From Flavisphingopyxis soli (GTDB taxonomy: Bacteria > Pseudomonadota > Alphaproteobacteria > Sphingomonadales > Sphingomonadaceae): DNA of 64,000 nucleotides. The notes below the pieces were generated by a model. That model had not been told where the DNA came from and did not search any database. It saw only the letters and a program-made list of their open reading frames with translations. Made by a program: the position numbers and the translations under genes. The DNA lies in assembly GCF_007995095.1 (NCBI RefSeq), contig NZ_VOPY01000001.1:1017001-1081000 (forward strand), written 5' to 3'. This document shows positions 36,485 to 45,306 of the stretch, piece after piece (the stretch's first letter is position 1; every line of letters starts with the position of its first letter).

Positions 36485-36948
36485 GGCGTGCCCGCCTCCT
36501 TTGCCACCGCGCGGCTCTCGCGCTCGATCAGCGATATCCACCGGTTTTCGCCATTGCGCCCGGCGGCCTTGAGTTCGAGACTGGCCTCGCCTCGCGGATG
36601 GGTGGCGAGCGCGGGGGCGAAGCTGACGCGCTTTACCCACGGGGTCTTGGCGGCAAAGCTGCCGATCACGAGATCGAGCTCGCCCGCTTCGAGGTCGAGC
36701 AGCAGCGGTTCGGATGTCGCCCGCGTAATCTGTGCGTGAGCCCCGGTCTTGCGTTCAAGCCGGGTGATCAGCCGGCTCACCAGCTGCGCGTCGTCCTGCG
36801 TGGTCTTTCCTGAATTTTCGGCAAGACCGATCCGGATCGTCCCGGCGGTGGCGATCGCTTCGGTCGTGCCTTCGACGTCGCGCGGCATGTCGCAGCCGGA
36901 AATCGCCAAAGCGAGGATCAGACAGAGCGAGCGTGGACCGGCAAACAT
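36481..36948 (-). CDS. Small lipoprotein resembling a substrate-binding domain
   Basis: 155 aa from ATG 36948. A lipobox (ALAISGCD) gives a lipoprotein. The body resembles half of a periplasmic binding protein: IRIGLAENSG, LERKTGAHAQITRA, LEAGELDLVIGSFAAKTPWVKRVSFAPA. At about 135 mature residues it has one lobe, not the usual two. Its stop overlaps the CDF gene start (ATGA), so it may serve the transporter. It could be a truncated binding protein. Confidence 0.7.
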   Translation of the reverse strand: MFAGPRSLCLILALAISGCDMPRDVEGTTEAIATAGTIRIGLAENSGKTTQDDAQLVSRLITRLERKTGAHAQITRATSEPLLLDLEAGELDLVIGSFAAKTPWVKRVSFAPALATHPRGEASLELKAAGRNGENRWISLIERESRAVAKEAGTP

Positions 36949-37097
36949 GGTCTTTTCAATTCGGCACGGCCGATATGGTTCCGACACCCGGCGCGGCTGG
37001 TTGCCGCCCTCAGGCTGGCTGGCTATAAGCCGGCGCGTCATTGCCGCAGGCCGTTCGGGCACGCGCGGCGCTCTGTCTCTCGAAAGGTCTTGTCTTC

Positions 37098-38312
37098 ATG
37101 TCGATCACGCCGCTGATGCCCGTCTATCCCCGCTGTGACTTTCGGCCGGTCAAGGGCGAGGGGGCCTATCTGATCGGCGAAGACGGCAGCCGCGCACTCG
37201 ATTTTGCCAGCGGCATTGCGGTCAACATCCTCGGCCACGGCCATCCGCATTTGACCCGGGCGATCCAGCAGCAGGCGGCGACGCTGATGCACGTCAGCAA
37301 CATGTACGGCAGCCCGCAGGGCGAAGCGCTCGCGCAGCGGCTGGTCGATGCGAGCTTTGCCGACACCGTATTCTTCACCAATTCGGGTGCCGAGGCGGTC
37401 GAATGCGCGATCAAGACCGCGCGCCGCTATCACTATGTCAACGGCAACCCCGAGCGGACCAACATCATCACCTTCAACAACGCCTTTCACGGACGTACGT
37501 TGGGGACGATCAGCGCGACCAACCAGGAAAAGATGCGCGACGGGTTCGAGCCGCTGCTCCCCGGATTCGCCTATGCGCCGTTCGACGACCTCGAAGCGGC
37601 GCGCGCGCTGGTCGATGAGCATACTGCCGGCTTTCTCGTCGAGCCGATCCAGGGCGAGGGCGGCATCCGCCCCGCGAGCCAGAAATTCCTCGCCGGCCTG
37701 CGCGCGATCTGCGACGAGCACGGCCTGCTCCTCGTCCTCGACGAGGTCCAGTGCGGCGTCGCGCGGACCGGCGCGCTCTACGCGCACGAACATTACGGCG
37801 TGACGCCCGATATCGTCGCCAGCGCCAAGGGGATCGGCGGCGGCTTCCCGCTGGGCGCGTGCCTCGCCACCGAGGAAGCGGCCAAGGGGATGGTGTTCGG
37901 CACGCACGGATCGACCTATGGGGGCAATCCTCTGGCGATGGCCGCAGGATCGGCAGTACTCGACGTGATCCTCGAAGACGGTTTCATGGATCAGGTTGCG
38001 GCGACCGGCGAACGGCTGCGCGGCGCGCTCGAACAGCTGATCCCCAACCATGACGACCTGTTCGACCATGTCCGCGGCAAGGGGCTGATGCTCGGTCTCA
38101 AGATGAAGGTCGAAAGCCGCCCCTTCGTTGCGCACCTGCGCGACAATCACGGCCTGTTGACCGTCGCGGCGGGCGACAATGTCGTGCGCATCCTCCCCCC
38201 GCTCAACATCGAGCAGCACCATATCGACGAGTGCATCGAAAAGCTCTCGGCGGGTGCGCGCGACTACGAATATGAAGGCAAGCCGATGGTGAAGGCACCG
38301 GTCGCGAAATGA
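37098..38312 (+). CDS. argD: Acetylornithine/succinylornithine aminotransferase
   Basis: 404 aa, PLP class III aminotransferase of arginine synthesis. Evidence: FTNSGAEAVECAIKTARRY, FHGRTLGTISATNQEKMR, LVLDEVQCGVARTG and the PLP Lys in SAKGIGGGFPLGA. The start ATG 37098 yields MSITPLMPVYPRCDF, the usual opening. The hslO gene overlaps its stop (ATGA). No argF lies between them, although argD-argF-hslO is common in alphaproteobacteria. Confidence 0.93.
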   Translation: MSITPLMPVYPRCDFRPVKGEGAYLIGEDGSRALDFASGIAVNILGHGHPHLTRAIQQQAATLMHVSNMYGSPQGEALAQRLVDASFADTVFFTNSGAEAVECAIKTARRYHYVNGNPERTNIITFNNAFHGRTLGTISATNQEKMRDGFEPLLPGFAYAPFDDLEAARALVDEHTAGFLVEPIQGEGGIRPASQKFLAGLRAICDEHGLLLVLDEVQCGVARTGALYAHEHYGVTPDIVASAKGIGGGFPLGACLATEEAAKGMVFGTHGSTYGGNPLAMAAGSAVLDVILEDGFMDQVAATGERLRGALEQLIPNHDDLFDHVRGKGLMLGLKMKVESRPFVAHLRDNHGLLTVAAGDNVVRILPPLNIEQHHIDECIEKLSAGARDYEYEGKPMVKAPVAK

Positions 38313-39259
38313 GCGACGAATCGGACGGCGGCAGCGACGGGGCGGGCGGCAGCGCGACCTATTTCGATCGCCCGCTGGCGGTAACGATCCCCGCGCGGCA
38401 TGCCCGCGGACGGATCGTCCGGCTGGGCCCGGTGCTCGACACAATATTGTCGGCGCACGATTATCCCGAACCGATCGCGCGGGTCCTCGCCGAGGCGCTG
38501 GTGCTGACCGCCCTGCTCGGTTCGACGCTCAAACAGGCGGGCGGCCAGCTGACGCTGCAGGCGCAGACCGAGGCGGGCATCATCGAGCTGTTGGTCTGCG
38601 ATTTCCGCGAGGGCGAGCTGCGCGGCTACGTGAAGTTCGACATGGAGCGCTTCGTCGAGGTTCCCGCCGATCCGTCGCTGTTCGCGCTGTTCGGCAAGGG
38701 CTATCTCGCGGTCACCTTCGATCGCCCGGCGGGCGAGGGGGTCGATGGCGAGCGCTATCAGGGGATCGTCCCGCTCGACGGCGCCAGCATTGCCGAGGCG
38801 GCGCAATCGTATCTCGTCCAGTCCGAACAATTGCCCAGCCTGGTGCGGATCTCGGCCGATTGCGGCACGCCGGGCGAGCATGTTGCGGGCGGCATCATGA
38901 TCCAGCATCTGCCCGAGGGCGAGGAGGGACGCGAGCGGCTCCACACGCGGCTCGACCATCCCGAATGGGACCATGTCCGCGCGCTCGCCGAGACAATCAA
39001 ACCCGAAGAGCTGCTCGACCCCGCGTTGTCGCTCGAAGAGATCGCCTGGCGGCTGTTTCACGAGGATGAGGTGCGCGTCCTCGCCGGCGATACGCTGACG
39101 CGCGGATGCCGCTGCGACGCTGCCTATCTGGCGGGCGTGCTCGCGCGCTTTCCCGAAGACGAACGGCGCGAAATGGCCGATGAAAACGGCACGATTCCCG
39201 TCGATTGCGCGTTTTGCGCGAAAATCTTTGCGATCCCCGCCGGACTCGACCCCGCCTAG
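38309..39259 (+). CDS. hslO: Redox-regulated chaperone Hsp33
   Basis: 316 aa. The C-terminal zinc centre is CRCDAAYL (CxC) and CAFC (CxxC), the four redox Cys; oxidation releases zinc and activates the holdase. Substrate-binding core features (LTLQAQTEAGIIELLVCDF, GIVPLDGASIAEAAQSYL) fit. Start ATG overlaps the argD stop. Confidence 0.94.
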   Translation: MSDESDGGSDGAGGSATYFDRPLAVTIPARHARGRIVRLGPVLDTILSAHDYPEPIARVLAEALVLTALLGSTLKQAGGQLTLQAQTEAGIIELLVCDFREGELRGYVKFDMERFVEVPADPSLFALFGKGYLAVTFDRPAGEGVDGERYQGIVPLDGASIAEAAQSYLVQSEQLPSLVRISADCGTPGEHVAGGIMIQHLPEGEEGRERLHTRLDHPEWDHVRALAETIKPEELLDPALSLEEIAWRLFHEDEVRVLAGDTLTRGCRCDAAYLAGVLARFPEDERREMADENGTIPVDCAFCAKIFAIPAGLDPA

Positions 39260-39326
39260 CTGTTATTGTCGTGGCGCATTTGCTTCCCATTTATGCTATC
39301 CTGGCTGCTGAAAGCTGGATGAAGGG

Positions 39327-39743
39327 ATGCGGACGATGCGAAGCCCGATGGTCGCGACCGGCAAGCTCGGCTTGATGCTCGGATCGATTGCGCTGGCCGT
39401 ACCAGCGCCCGCATTCGCGCCCGGCTTCATATTGCTCGACCGGATCGAAAAGGGCGCGTGGCAGCTCAAGCCCGTCGGCGGAGGCGCGCCGCGGAAAGTT
39501 TGCGTTCGCAGCGGCGAGGAGCTGCTCGCATTGCGCCACGTCCCGCGATCCTGTTCGCGCTATGTCGTCAAGAATGCCCCGGGCGAGCTGACGATCCACA
39601 TGACGTGCGGCGCGGCGGGCCATGTCCGCACCACGCTGCGCTACGAAACGCCGCGGCTGGTCCAGGTCTATACGCAGGGACTCGCCGACGGATCACCGTT
39701 TTCGGACAACTATGAGGCCCGGCAAAGCGGCAGTTGCGACTGA
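39327..39743 (+). CDS. Secreted hypothetical protein, DUF3617-like
   Basis: 138 aa. Signal peptide (GLMLGSIALAVPAPAFA), then about 105 residues with four Cys (KVCVRSG, RSCSRYV, MTCGAAG, GSCD) that may pair. The order ILLDRIEKGAWQLKPVGGG, ...VCVR..., TLRYETPRLV resembles DUF3617 exported proteins. An alternative start is ATG 39336. It is monocistronic. Confidence 0.65.
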   Translation: MRTMRSPMVATGKLGLMLGSIALAVPAPAFAPGFILLDRIEKGAWQLKPVGGGAPRKVCVRSGEELLALRHVPRSCSRYVVKNAPGELTIHMTCGAAGHVRTTLRYETPRLVQVYTQGLADGSPFSDNYEARQSGSCD

Positions 39744-39797
39744 CCGCAAACCGCGCGGCGCTTGCGAAGCGCGCCGGCGCTCGCTAGCGCGCCCGCG

Positions 39798-40493
39798 ATG
39801 AACACACTCGATGAAAATCTGGCGGTCGTGCTGCTTTCGGGCGGGCTCGATTCGATGGTCTGCGCGGCACTCGCACGTGAGGCGGGTCGCGACGTCCTTG
39901 CGCTGACGATCGACTATAACCAGCGCCACCGGATCGAACTCGAGAGCGCGGCGCGGATTGCCGCGCATGTCGGTGCGCTGCGCCACGTCGTGCTGCCGCT
40001 CGACCTCAGCGCGTTCGGCGGATCGGCGCTGACCGCCGATATCGCGGTGCCCAAATCGGGGGTCGGCGACGACATTCCCGTCACCTATGTCCCCGCGCGC
40101 AACACCGTGTTCCTGTCGCTGTGCCTGGCCTGGGCCGAAGCGGCAGGCGCGCGCGAAATCTATATTGGTGTCAATAGCATGGACTATTCGGGCTATCCCG
40201 ATTGTCGCCCCGAATTCATCGCCGCCTTTGCCGATCTCGCCGCGCTGGCGACCAAGGCGGGCGATGGCGGCGAGCGGTTCGCTATCCAGACCCCTCTCCA
40301 GCACATGACCAAAGCCGATATCGCCGCCGAAGCGGTCCGTCTCGGCCTCGACCCGGCGATGAGCTGGTCGTGCTACGATCCGACGCCCGACCTCAAGCAT
40401 TGCGGCCTGTGCGACAGCTGCCGCTTGCGCCGTGCGGGCTTCGCTGCGGCCGGGCTCGACGATCCGACGCGCTATGCTGCGGCGGCCGACTGA
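39798..40493 (+). CDS. queC: 7-cyano-7-deazaguanine synthase
   Basis: 231 aa, ATP-dependent conversion of 7-carboxy-7-deazaguanine to preQ0 in queuosine synthesis. P-loop-like VVLLSGGLDSMVCAA, YVPARNTVFLSL, MDYSGYPDCRPEFI, and the zinc Cys cluster SWSCYDPTP...HCGLCDSC. queE follows after 1 base. No queD is present here. Confidence 0.95.
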   Translation: MNTLDENLAVVLLSGGLDSMVCAALAREAGRDVLALTIDYNQRHRIELESAARIAAHVGALRHVVLPLDLSAFGGSALTADIAVPKSGVGDDIPVTYVPARNTVFLSLCLAWAEAAGAREIYIGVNSMDYSGYPDCRPEFIAAFADLAALATKAGDGGERFAIQTPLQHMTKADIAAEAVRLGLDPAMSWSCYDPTPDLKHCGLCDSCRLRRAGFAAAGLDDPTRYAAAAD

Positions 40494-40494
40494 G

Positions 40495-41127
40495 ATGGCC
40501 TATGCGGTCAAGGAGCTGTTCCTGACATTGCAGGGCGAGGGCGTGCGCAGCGGTCGCCGCGCAGTATTCTGTCGCTTTGCCGGGTGCAACCTGTGGTCGG
40601 GGCGCGAGCAGGACAGGGCAAGCGCGACCTGCAAATTCTGCGATACCGATTTCGTCGGGACCAATGGCGCGGGCGGCGGCAAGTTCGCCGATGCCGGCGC
40701 GCTCGCCGATGCGATCACCGGCTTCTGGGGCGACGATGCGGCGCTGCGCTATGTCGTGCTGACCGGCGGTGAGCCGATGTTGCAGGTCGATGATGCACTG
40801 GTCGACGCGCTGCACGATCGCGGCTTCGAGATCGCGATCGAGACCAACGGGACGCTCGCCGTCCCGCGCAGTATCGACTGGATCTGTGTCAGCCCCAAGG
40901 CGGGGAGTACGACCGTCCAGCGATCGGGCGATGAGCTCAAGTTGGTGTGGCCCCAGCCGGGGAGCGATATCGACGCGATGGAAGGCTGGGACTTTGTCCA
41001 CCGGCTGATCCAGCCGATGGACGATGCGCGGAGTGCCGAAAACATGCGCGCCTGCGTCGACCTCGTGATCGAACGGCCGCACTGGAGGCTATCGCTGCAA
41101 ACGCACAAGCTGCTCGGCATCCGCTAG
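40495..41127 (+). CDS. queE: 7-carboxy-7-deazaguanine synthase
   Basis: 210 aa, radical SAM enzyme. Its iron-sulfur Cys are in CRFAGCNLWSG and TCKFCDTDF, an expanded CxnCxxC arrangement typical of QueE rather than CxxxCxxC. LTGGEPMLQ binds SAM. Start ATG 40495. It makes the substrate of QueC. Confidence 0.93.
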   Translation: MAYAVKELFLTLQGEGVRSGRRAVFCRFAGCNLWSGREQDRASATCKFCDTDFVGTNGAGGGKFADAGALADAITGFWGDDAALRYVVLTGGEPMLQVDDALVDALHDRGFEIAIETNGTLAVPRSIDWICVSPKAGSTTVQRSGDELKLVWPQPGSDIDAMEGWDFVHRLIQPMDDARSAENMRACVDLVIERPHWRLSLQTHKLLGIR

Positions 41128-41148
41128 GCGCCTCGGCGCTGCGCGGCG

Positions 41149-41862
41149 TTATCCGTAGACGAGACCGCGCGGCTGCCGCTTGGCCTGTTCGTAATCGCGC
41201 AGGCAGTTTTTCTTGAGCTGGTTCTTGCGGTCCCAGCACTTGTCGTCGAAGCTCGGCAGGACCAGCGGTGACCATTGCGGGCGATAGATGACACGCAGCT
41301 GGTCGCCGCGCGTGATCAGGCTGTTGCGAAATTCGCGCATCCGCATGCGCGCGAGCTGGGCCATCGTGCCCGCCGGTGCGAAGAGTGCCTCTTGCCCGAT
41401 CTTCCCGGCGGTCTGGCAGAAAGTGTATTGCGCGCTGACGGTGCCGAAATAATTGTAGAGGCGCGTCCGATAGGTGTCGAACGGCGCCTGCCACTTCGCG
41501 CCCTGCGTGCGTTTGAAATATCTTTCGACCGTCTGATAGGCCCGGACGAACTCACCCTCGTGCTTTTCGAGCGCGCCGTTGTAGTTTTCGACCGACAGCA
41601 GCATCGGCTCGAACTGACATTGCAGCGCGGCGGTGTTGAGGCCGGTGCGCATCGTCCAGGTCAGTGCGGCTTCCTGTTCGGCCGGATTGGCGCCTGGCAA
41701 CGGAATGCCGACGTCGATTTCCGAACCCGTTACGGGAGCGCCGCTATTGTCGGGCGATACCCAGAAAAACTGCGCTTGCGCAGGCGAGACCGCGACCAAC
41801 GCCAGCATTGCCGCAGCGCAGGTCTTGATCATCGTCGGGAGCCATCGGTCGGCTAAGGTCAT
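41149..41862 (-). CDS. Secreted hypothetical protein
   Basis: 237 aa; signal peptide MIKTCAAAMLALVAVSPAQAQ within a longer N terminus. The start at 41862 overlaps the upstream lipoprotein stop (ATGA), favouring it over ATG 41832. Cys are at LQCQFEP, FCQTAG, DDKCWD and KNCLRD. The mature part is largely helical (EGEFVRAYQTVERYFKR). No family recognised. It is likely in one transcript with the lipoprotein and 14-codon ORF. Confidence 0.7.
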   Translation of the reverse strand: MTLADRWLPTMIKTCAAAMLALVAVSPAQAQFFWVSPDNSGAPVTGSEIDVGIPLPGANPAEQEAALTWTMRTGLNTAALQCQFEPMLLSVENYNGALEKHEGEFVRAYQTVERYFKRTQGAKWQAPFDTYRTRLYNYFGTVSAQYTFCQTAGKIGQEALFAPAGTMAQLARMRMREFRNSLITRGDQLRVIYRPQWSPLVLPSFDDKCWDRKNQLKKNCLRDYEQAKRQPRGLVYG

Positions 41863-42158
41863 TGGTCGGTCTCGCTTTCACTGTCGGTCGCGCTGGCCTG
41901 GCTTTCGGCGGCGGGCTTCGTCGCCGCAGCGGCCGGAGCGGCGGTTTCGTTGGTTGCGGTTGAAGCGGCAACCGCGCTGCTTTCGTTGCGCGTGTCGAGC
42001 GGCATCAGCTCGTCGCTGATCGTGCCTTGCGGGACATCAACCGCATCGAGCCGGGTCGTTGTCGTCGCCGAGCCGTCGTCTTGCTTGTCACCGCAGCCGC
42101 CCAGCGTGAGCGCGGCGATCGCCGCAAGACCCGCTCCAAGCCCCAAATTCCTGATCAT
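41859..42158 (-). CDS. Small lipoprotein, Ala/Thr-rich tail
   Basis: 99 aa from ATG 42158 (MIRNLGLGAGLAAIAAL). Lipobox LTLGGCGDK. The rest is disordered, rich in Ala, Thr, Ser and acid residues, ending in ESETDQ. No family. A 14-codon ORF (42155-42199) ends inside its start. Confidence 0.65.
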   Translation of the reverse strand: MIRNLGLGAGLAAIAALTLGGCGDKQDDGSATTTTRLDAVDVPQGTISDELMPLDTRNESSAVAASTATNETAAPAAAATKPAAESQASATDSESETDQ

Positions 42159-42199
42159 TCGATCCGCCCGCTGCCGTTGATGTCCAGTCGCTTCGCCAT
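42155..42199 (-). CDS. 14-codon upstream ORF, possible leader
   Basis: ATG at 42199 reads MAKRLDINGSGRIE and ends TGA at 42155, overlapping the following lipoprotein ATG as ATGA. AGGA lies upstream. It is too short to prove; the overlap is what makes it worth recording as a candidate translational coupler. Confidence 0.3.
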   Translation of the reverse strand: MAKRLDINGSGRIE

Positions 42200-42222
42200 G
42201 GTTATGGATTCCTAGAGAGTAA

Positions 42223-42903
42223 TCAGCGATGAACAAGCGAATTCATCAGGATTCCAAGGCGTTTTTGCAACGCCTCGTCAATATCGGCCATGCTTGCCGG
42301 GCAGCCGAGCGCGGCGAGGCTGGTGACGCCGTGATCGGCGATGCCGCACGGCACGATCCCGCCGAAATGCGACAGGTCGGGATCGATATTAACCGAAAAA
42401 CCGTGCATCGTCACCCAGCGGCGCACGCGCACGCCGATCGCGCCGATCTTGGCTTCCTCGCCGTTCGCCAGTCGGGTCCAGATGCCGATCCGCTCGGGCA
42501 CGGCAAAGGCCGTGACGCCGAAATCGGCGAGCGTCGCGATGACCCACGCCTCGAGCGCGTGGACATAGGCGCGGATGTCGCGACCGCGGCGGGCGAGATC
42601 GAGCTGGACATAGCCGACCCTCTGGCCGGGGCCGTGATAGGTATATTTGCCGCCGCGCCCCGCCGCGAAGACGGGAAAGCGCGGGTTGCGCAGGTCGCTT
42701 TCGACCGCGCTTGTCCCGGCGGTATAAAGCGGCGGATGTTCGATCAGCCAGATGCGTTCGGCGGCGCCGTCATCGCGGATCGCGCTCGCCCGCAGCTCCA
42801 TTTCGGCGAGCGCGAAAGGATAGGGGGTCAGCCCGGGCGCAACGGTCCAGTCGGGATCGGCAAGGCCAGTCACGGCAGGCTGGGTCGGGATCGGCACGGT
42901 CAT
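42223..42903 (-). CDS. lipB: Lipoyl(octanoyl) transferase
   Basis: 226 aa, moving octanoate from ACP to lipoyl domains (including GcvH). Conserved [22 protein letters not shown], the Lys in EAKIGAIG (152), and the acyl-enzyme Cys in [15 protein letters not shown] (186). Full length. It may supply the lipoylated GcvH encoded 10 kb away. Confidence 0.95.
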   Translation of the reverse strand: MTVPIPTQPAVTGLADPDWTVAPGLTPYPFALAEMELRASAIRDDGAAERIWLIEHPPLYTAGTSAVESDLRNPRFPVFAAGRGGKYTYHGPGQRVGYVQLDLARRGRDIRAYVHALEAWVIATLADFGVTAFAVPERIGIWTRLANGEEAKIGAIGVRVRRWVTMHGFSVNIDPDLSHFGGIVPCGIADHGVTSLAALGCPASMADIDEALQKRLGILMNSLVHR

Positions 42904-43025
42904 GTCCGCGATTTGCCCATCGGCGCAGCATTCCGCAAGGGCGACATAGCGTCACGGCATCTGGACAGGGCGTCGCTGGCGAGCCATGGTGCGGGGAGAT
43001 AAAATGGGGCAATCGGGGATATGCT

Positions 43026-43784
43026 TTGAACAAATTCGATATGGGCGCGGCGTGGAATGCGGCCGCCGGGCTGATCGCTTCGCATCGCGATCTCGTCCTG
43101 GCAATCGCCGGGGTGTTCCTGTTCCTTCCGGCGGCACTCGTCGGGATATTCGGCCCACCCCAGCCGGGGGTCGAGGGCGTCCCGGCGACACAGACGTTCG
43201 ACGTTCTGATGCAATATTATGGCGACATGCTGCCGTATATGCTGGTTACCGCGGTTCTGGGATCGGTCGGGACGATCGCGATCGCGCGCCTCTATCTCGG
43301 CGCGCGGGGAATGACCGTGGGCGCCACGTTGGTATTCGCGTTGACTGTCGTCATCAGCACCGTTGTCGCGGGCATATTGTCGAGTATCGCGGTCGGTTTC
43401 GCCTTGGTCCTGCTCCTCGTCCCCGGCCTGTATCTCTACGCACGCTTTGCGATGGTCCTGCCCTATGTCGCGAGCACCGGTGAAAAGAACCCGTTCAACC
43501 TGCTCCAGGGCAGCTGGAACGCCACGCGCAATAATGGCTGGCGGCTCGTCGTCTATCTGGTGCTGATCGGGATTATCGGCATCGTCGTCTATCTGCTCGC
43601 GTCAGGGGTCATCGGTCTGTTGCTGACCTCGTTGTTGCCCGATGATGTGTCGCGGGTCGCTACCGCGCTTCTCGATGCGCTGCTCAGCGCGGCATTTTCC
43701 GTCATCTACACCGCTATCTTGTGCGGCGCCTATCGTGAGCTGACCGGCGTCAGTGGACAGACGCTTAGCGAAGAGTTTTCGTAA
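43026..43784 (+). CDS. Integral membrane protein, paralog of next gene
   Basis: 252 aa from a TTG start (MNKFDMGAAWNAAAGLI) with GGGGA 7 bases upstream. About five or six membrane segments, with a DUF-like segment GEKNPFNLLQGSWNATRNNGWRL resembling the glycerophosphoryl-diester-phosphodiesterase membrane domain. The next gene has the same plan. Function unknown. Divergent from lipB. Confidence 0.6.
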   Translation: MNKFDMGAAWNAAAGLIASHRDLVLAIAGVFLFLPAALVGIFGPPQPGVEGVPATQTFDVLMQYYGDMLPYMLVTAVLGSVGTIAIARLYLGARGMTVGATLVFALTVVISTVVAGILSSIAVGFALVLLLVPGLYLYARFAMVLPYVASTGEKNPFNLLQGSWNATRNNGWRLVVYLVLIGIIGIVVYLLASGVIGLLLTSLLPDDVSRVATALLDALLSAAFSVIYTAILCGAYRELTGVSGQTLSEEFS

Positions 43785-43841
43785 GATCGGACGGCCGATA
43801 ACGACACGCCGGGTCGATTCGGCACACAGGGGGGAAACGAA

Positions 43842-44690
43842 ATGGAAAGACTGACGATCGGCGGCGCGTTTTCACGCACCTTCGCCTTCATGGCACAAAA
43901 CTGGCTGAGCATCGTCTTGTGGATGGGGGGCGCTCTCGCGCTCATTATCGCGCTCGGCATGATGACGATGGGTAACGCATTCACCGCGATGGCAGCCTCG
44001 CCGGGCAACCTGGGCTCGTTCATCGGCCTTTTCGCCAGAATGGCACTGTTCGGCCTGGCCGCAACGGTGGTGCTCTATGCCGCCGGACTGATGATCTGGC
44101 GTGGCGCGCTCGTCCCCGGTAGCGCGGCGGGCGATGTCGGCTGGGCGATTGGTGCGGGCGCACTCTATGCGCTGGCGTATTTCGTTCTCATGATCGTCCT
44201 TTATATCGTGCTGATCATCGCGCTGCTCGTCTTCGGGCTCATCTTCGCTGCGATTACCGGCGGCGCAGCCTTCACGCCCGCCGCGATCCAGAGCGGCGCG
44301 GTTGCTGGCGGCGTGTTGGTTGCGGTGGTCGCGATCTACCTGTTGTTCCTTCTCGCTATCATGTGGTTTCAGGCTCGGCTGTCGGTCGCGGGTCCGGTGA
44401 TGGCCGCGCGCAGGCTGCTCAATCCGATCACCGGCATCAGCGAATCGTGGCGCCTGACGGGGCCGTCGCAATGGCGGATCGTTGGCTTCACGCTCCTGAT
44501 CAACATCGTGATCGGCGTCGCGGTCGTTGTTGCCGCTTGGATCGTGGGCAAGCTGGTCGGCCAAGGTCCCGCCGCGCTGATCGTCGTCGCGGTGCTCGTC
44601 TATCTGCCTGCGCTGATGGTGTGGATGGCGACCCCGCCCGCGATCTATCGCGAGATCGTCCCGGCCGACGATGCCGAGACTTTCGCCTGA
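43842..44690 (+). CDS. Integral membrane protein, paralog of previous gene
   Basis: 282 aa with about six membrane segments. The MAARRLLNPITGISESWRLT loop parallels the GEKNPFNLLQGSWNAT loop of the gene before it, both followed by a further helix. It shares the layout of the glycerophosphoryl-diester-phosphodiesterase membrane family. It follows after 57 bases, so it is a tandem duplication or pair. Function unknown. Confidence 0.65.
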   Translation: MERLTIGGAFSRTFAFMAQNWLSIVLWMGGALALIIALGMMTMGNAFTAMAASPGNLGSFIGLFARMALFGLAATVVLYAAGLMIWRGALVPGSAAGDVGWAIGAGALYALAYFVLMIVLYIVLIIALLVFGLIFAAITGGAAFTPAAIQSGAVAGGVLVAVVAIYLLFLLAIMWFQARLSVAGPVMAARRLLNPITGISESWRLTGPSQWRIVGFTLLINIVIGVAVVVAAWIVGKLVGQGPAALIVVAVLVYLPALMVWMATPPAIYREIVPADDAETFA

Positions 44691-44708
44691 CGCCTTCGGC
44701 TTGCGCGC

Positions 44709-45299
44709 CTAGGCGATGATCGGCACCTGCGGCGCGGCATCGCGCGGCAGGTGGCCGGTCAGGCGCGGGTCGGCAAAGGTTTCGAGCGCGCGGGCAAACG
44801 CCGTGAAGCCGCTGGCGCGGTAAAAGGCGATCGCGGCAGGGTGGTCGAGCGTGCAGCTATGGACCCAGACCCGCGACACGCCCGGCCGCCACAACAGCGC
44901 CAGCGCGCGCGTCATCAGCCAGCGGCCGTGCCCCTGGCCGGTCAGGCTAGAGGCGAGACCGAGAAACGCGAGCTCGGCGGTCGCGCCTTCGCGAAAGTCG
45001 AGCTCGAGCATGCCGACGTTGACACCCGCAGCATCGCGCACGGCGTAAATCTCTACCGCCGGGTCGCCGATGATCGCGTCCAGCGCCGCATCGTCGAGGA
45101 CGAGCCGCGAGAACCACAGCCAGTCGGCCCCGACGAGGCGAAACAGTGCGCGATAGTCGTCGAGCGTAGGCGATTCGAGCCGGACGAGCGTGAGCGGCGA
45201 TAATTCTTTGGCGGCGACGTCAGCTGCTGGCGGCGTCGTCATCTCGAGCGAGGTGACGACCGCGGCGAGCATTCCCGGCGCGACCGGCGTCAGTCCCAT
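44709..45299 (-). CDS. GNAT family N-acetyltransferase
   Basis: 196 aa. The acetyl-CoA-binding motif is LGLASSLTGQGHGRWLMTRAL, followed by VHSCTLDHPAAIAFYRASGF. The N-terminal part is unrelated. It starts 7 bases after hemF, so it is probably translated from the same mRNA. Substrate is unknown. Confidence 0.8.
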   Translation of the reverse strand: MGLTPVAPGMLAAVVTSLEMTTPPAADVAAKELSPLTLVRLESPTLDDYRALFRLVGADWLWFSRLVLDDAALDAIIGDPAVEIYAVRDAAGVNVGMLELDFREGATAELAFLGLASSLTGQGHGRWLMTRALALLWRPGVSRVWVHSCTLDHPAAIAFYRASGFTAFARALETFADPRLTGHLPRDAAPQVPIIA

Positions 45300-45306
45300 G
45301 CTCGCC

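Noticed and set aside
37038-38444. 468-codon open frame on the minus strand
   Set aside because: Antisense to argD, whose PLP and aminotransferase motifs are unmistakable.
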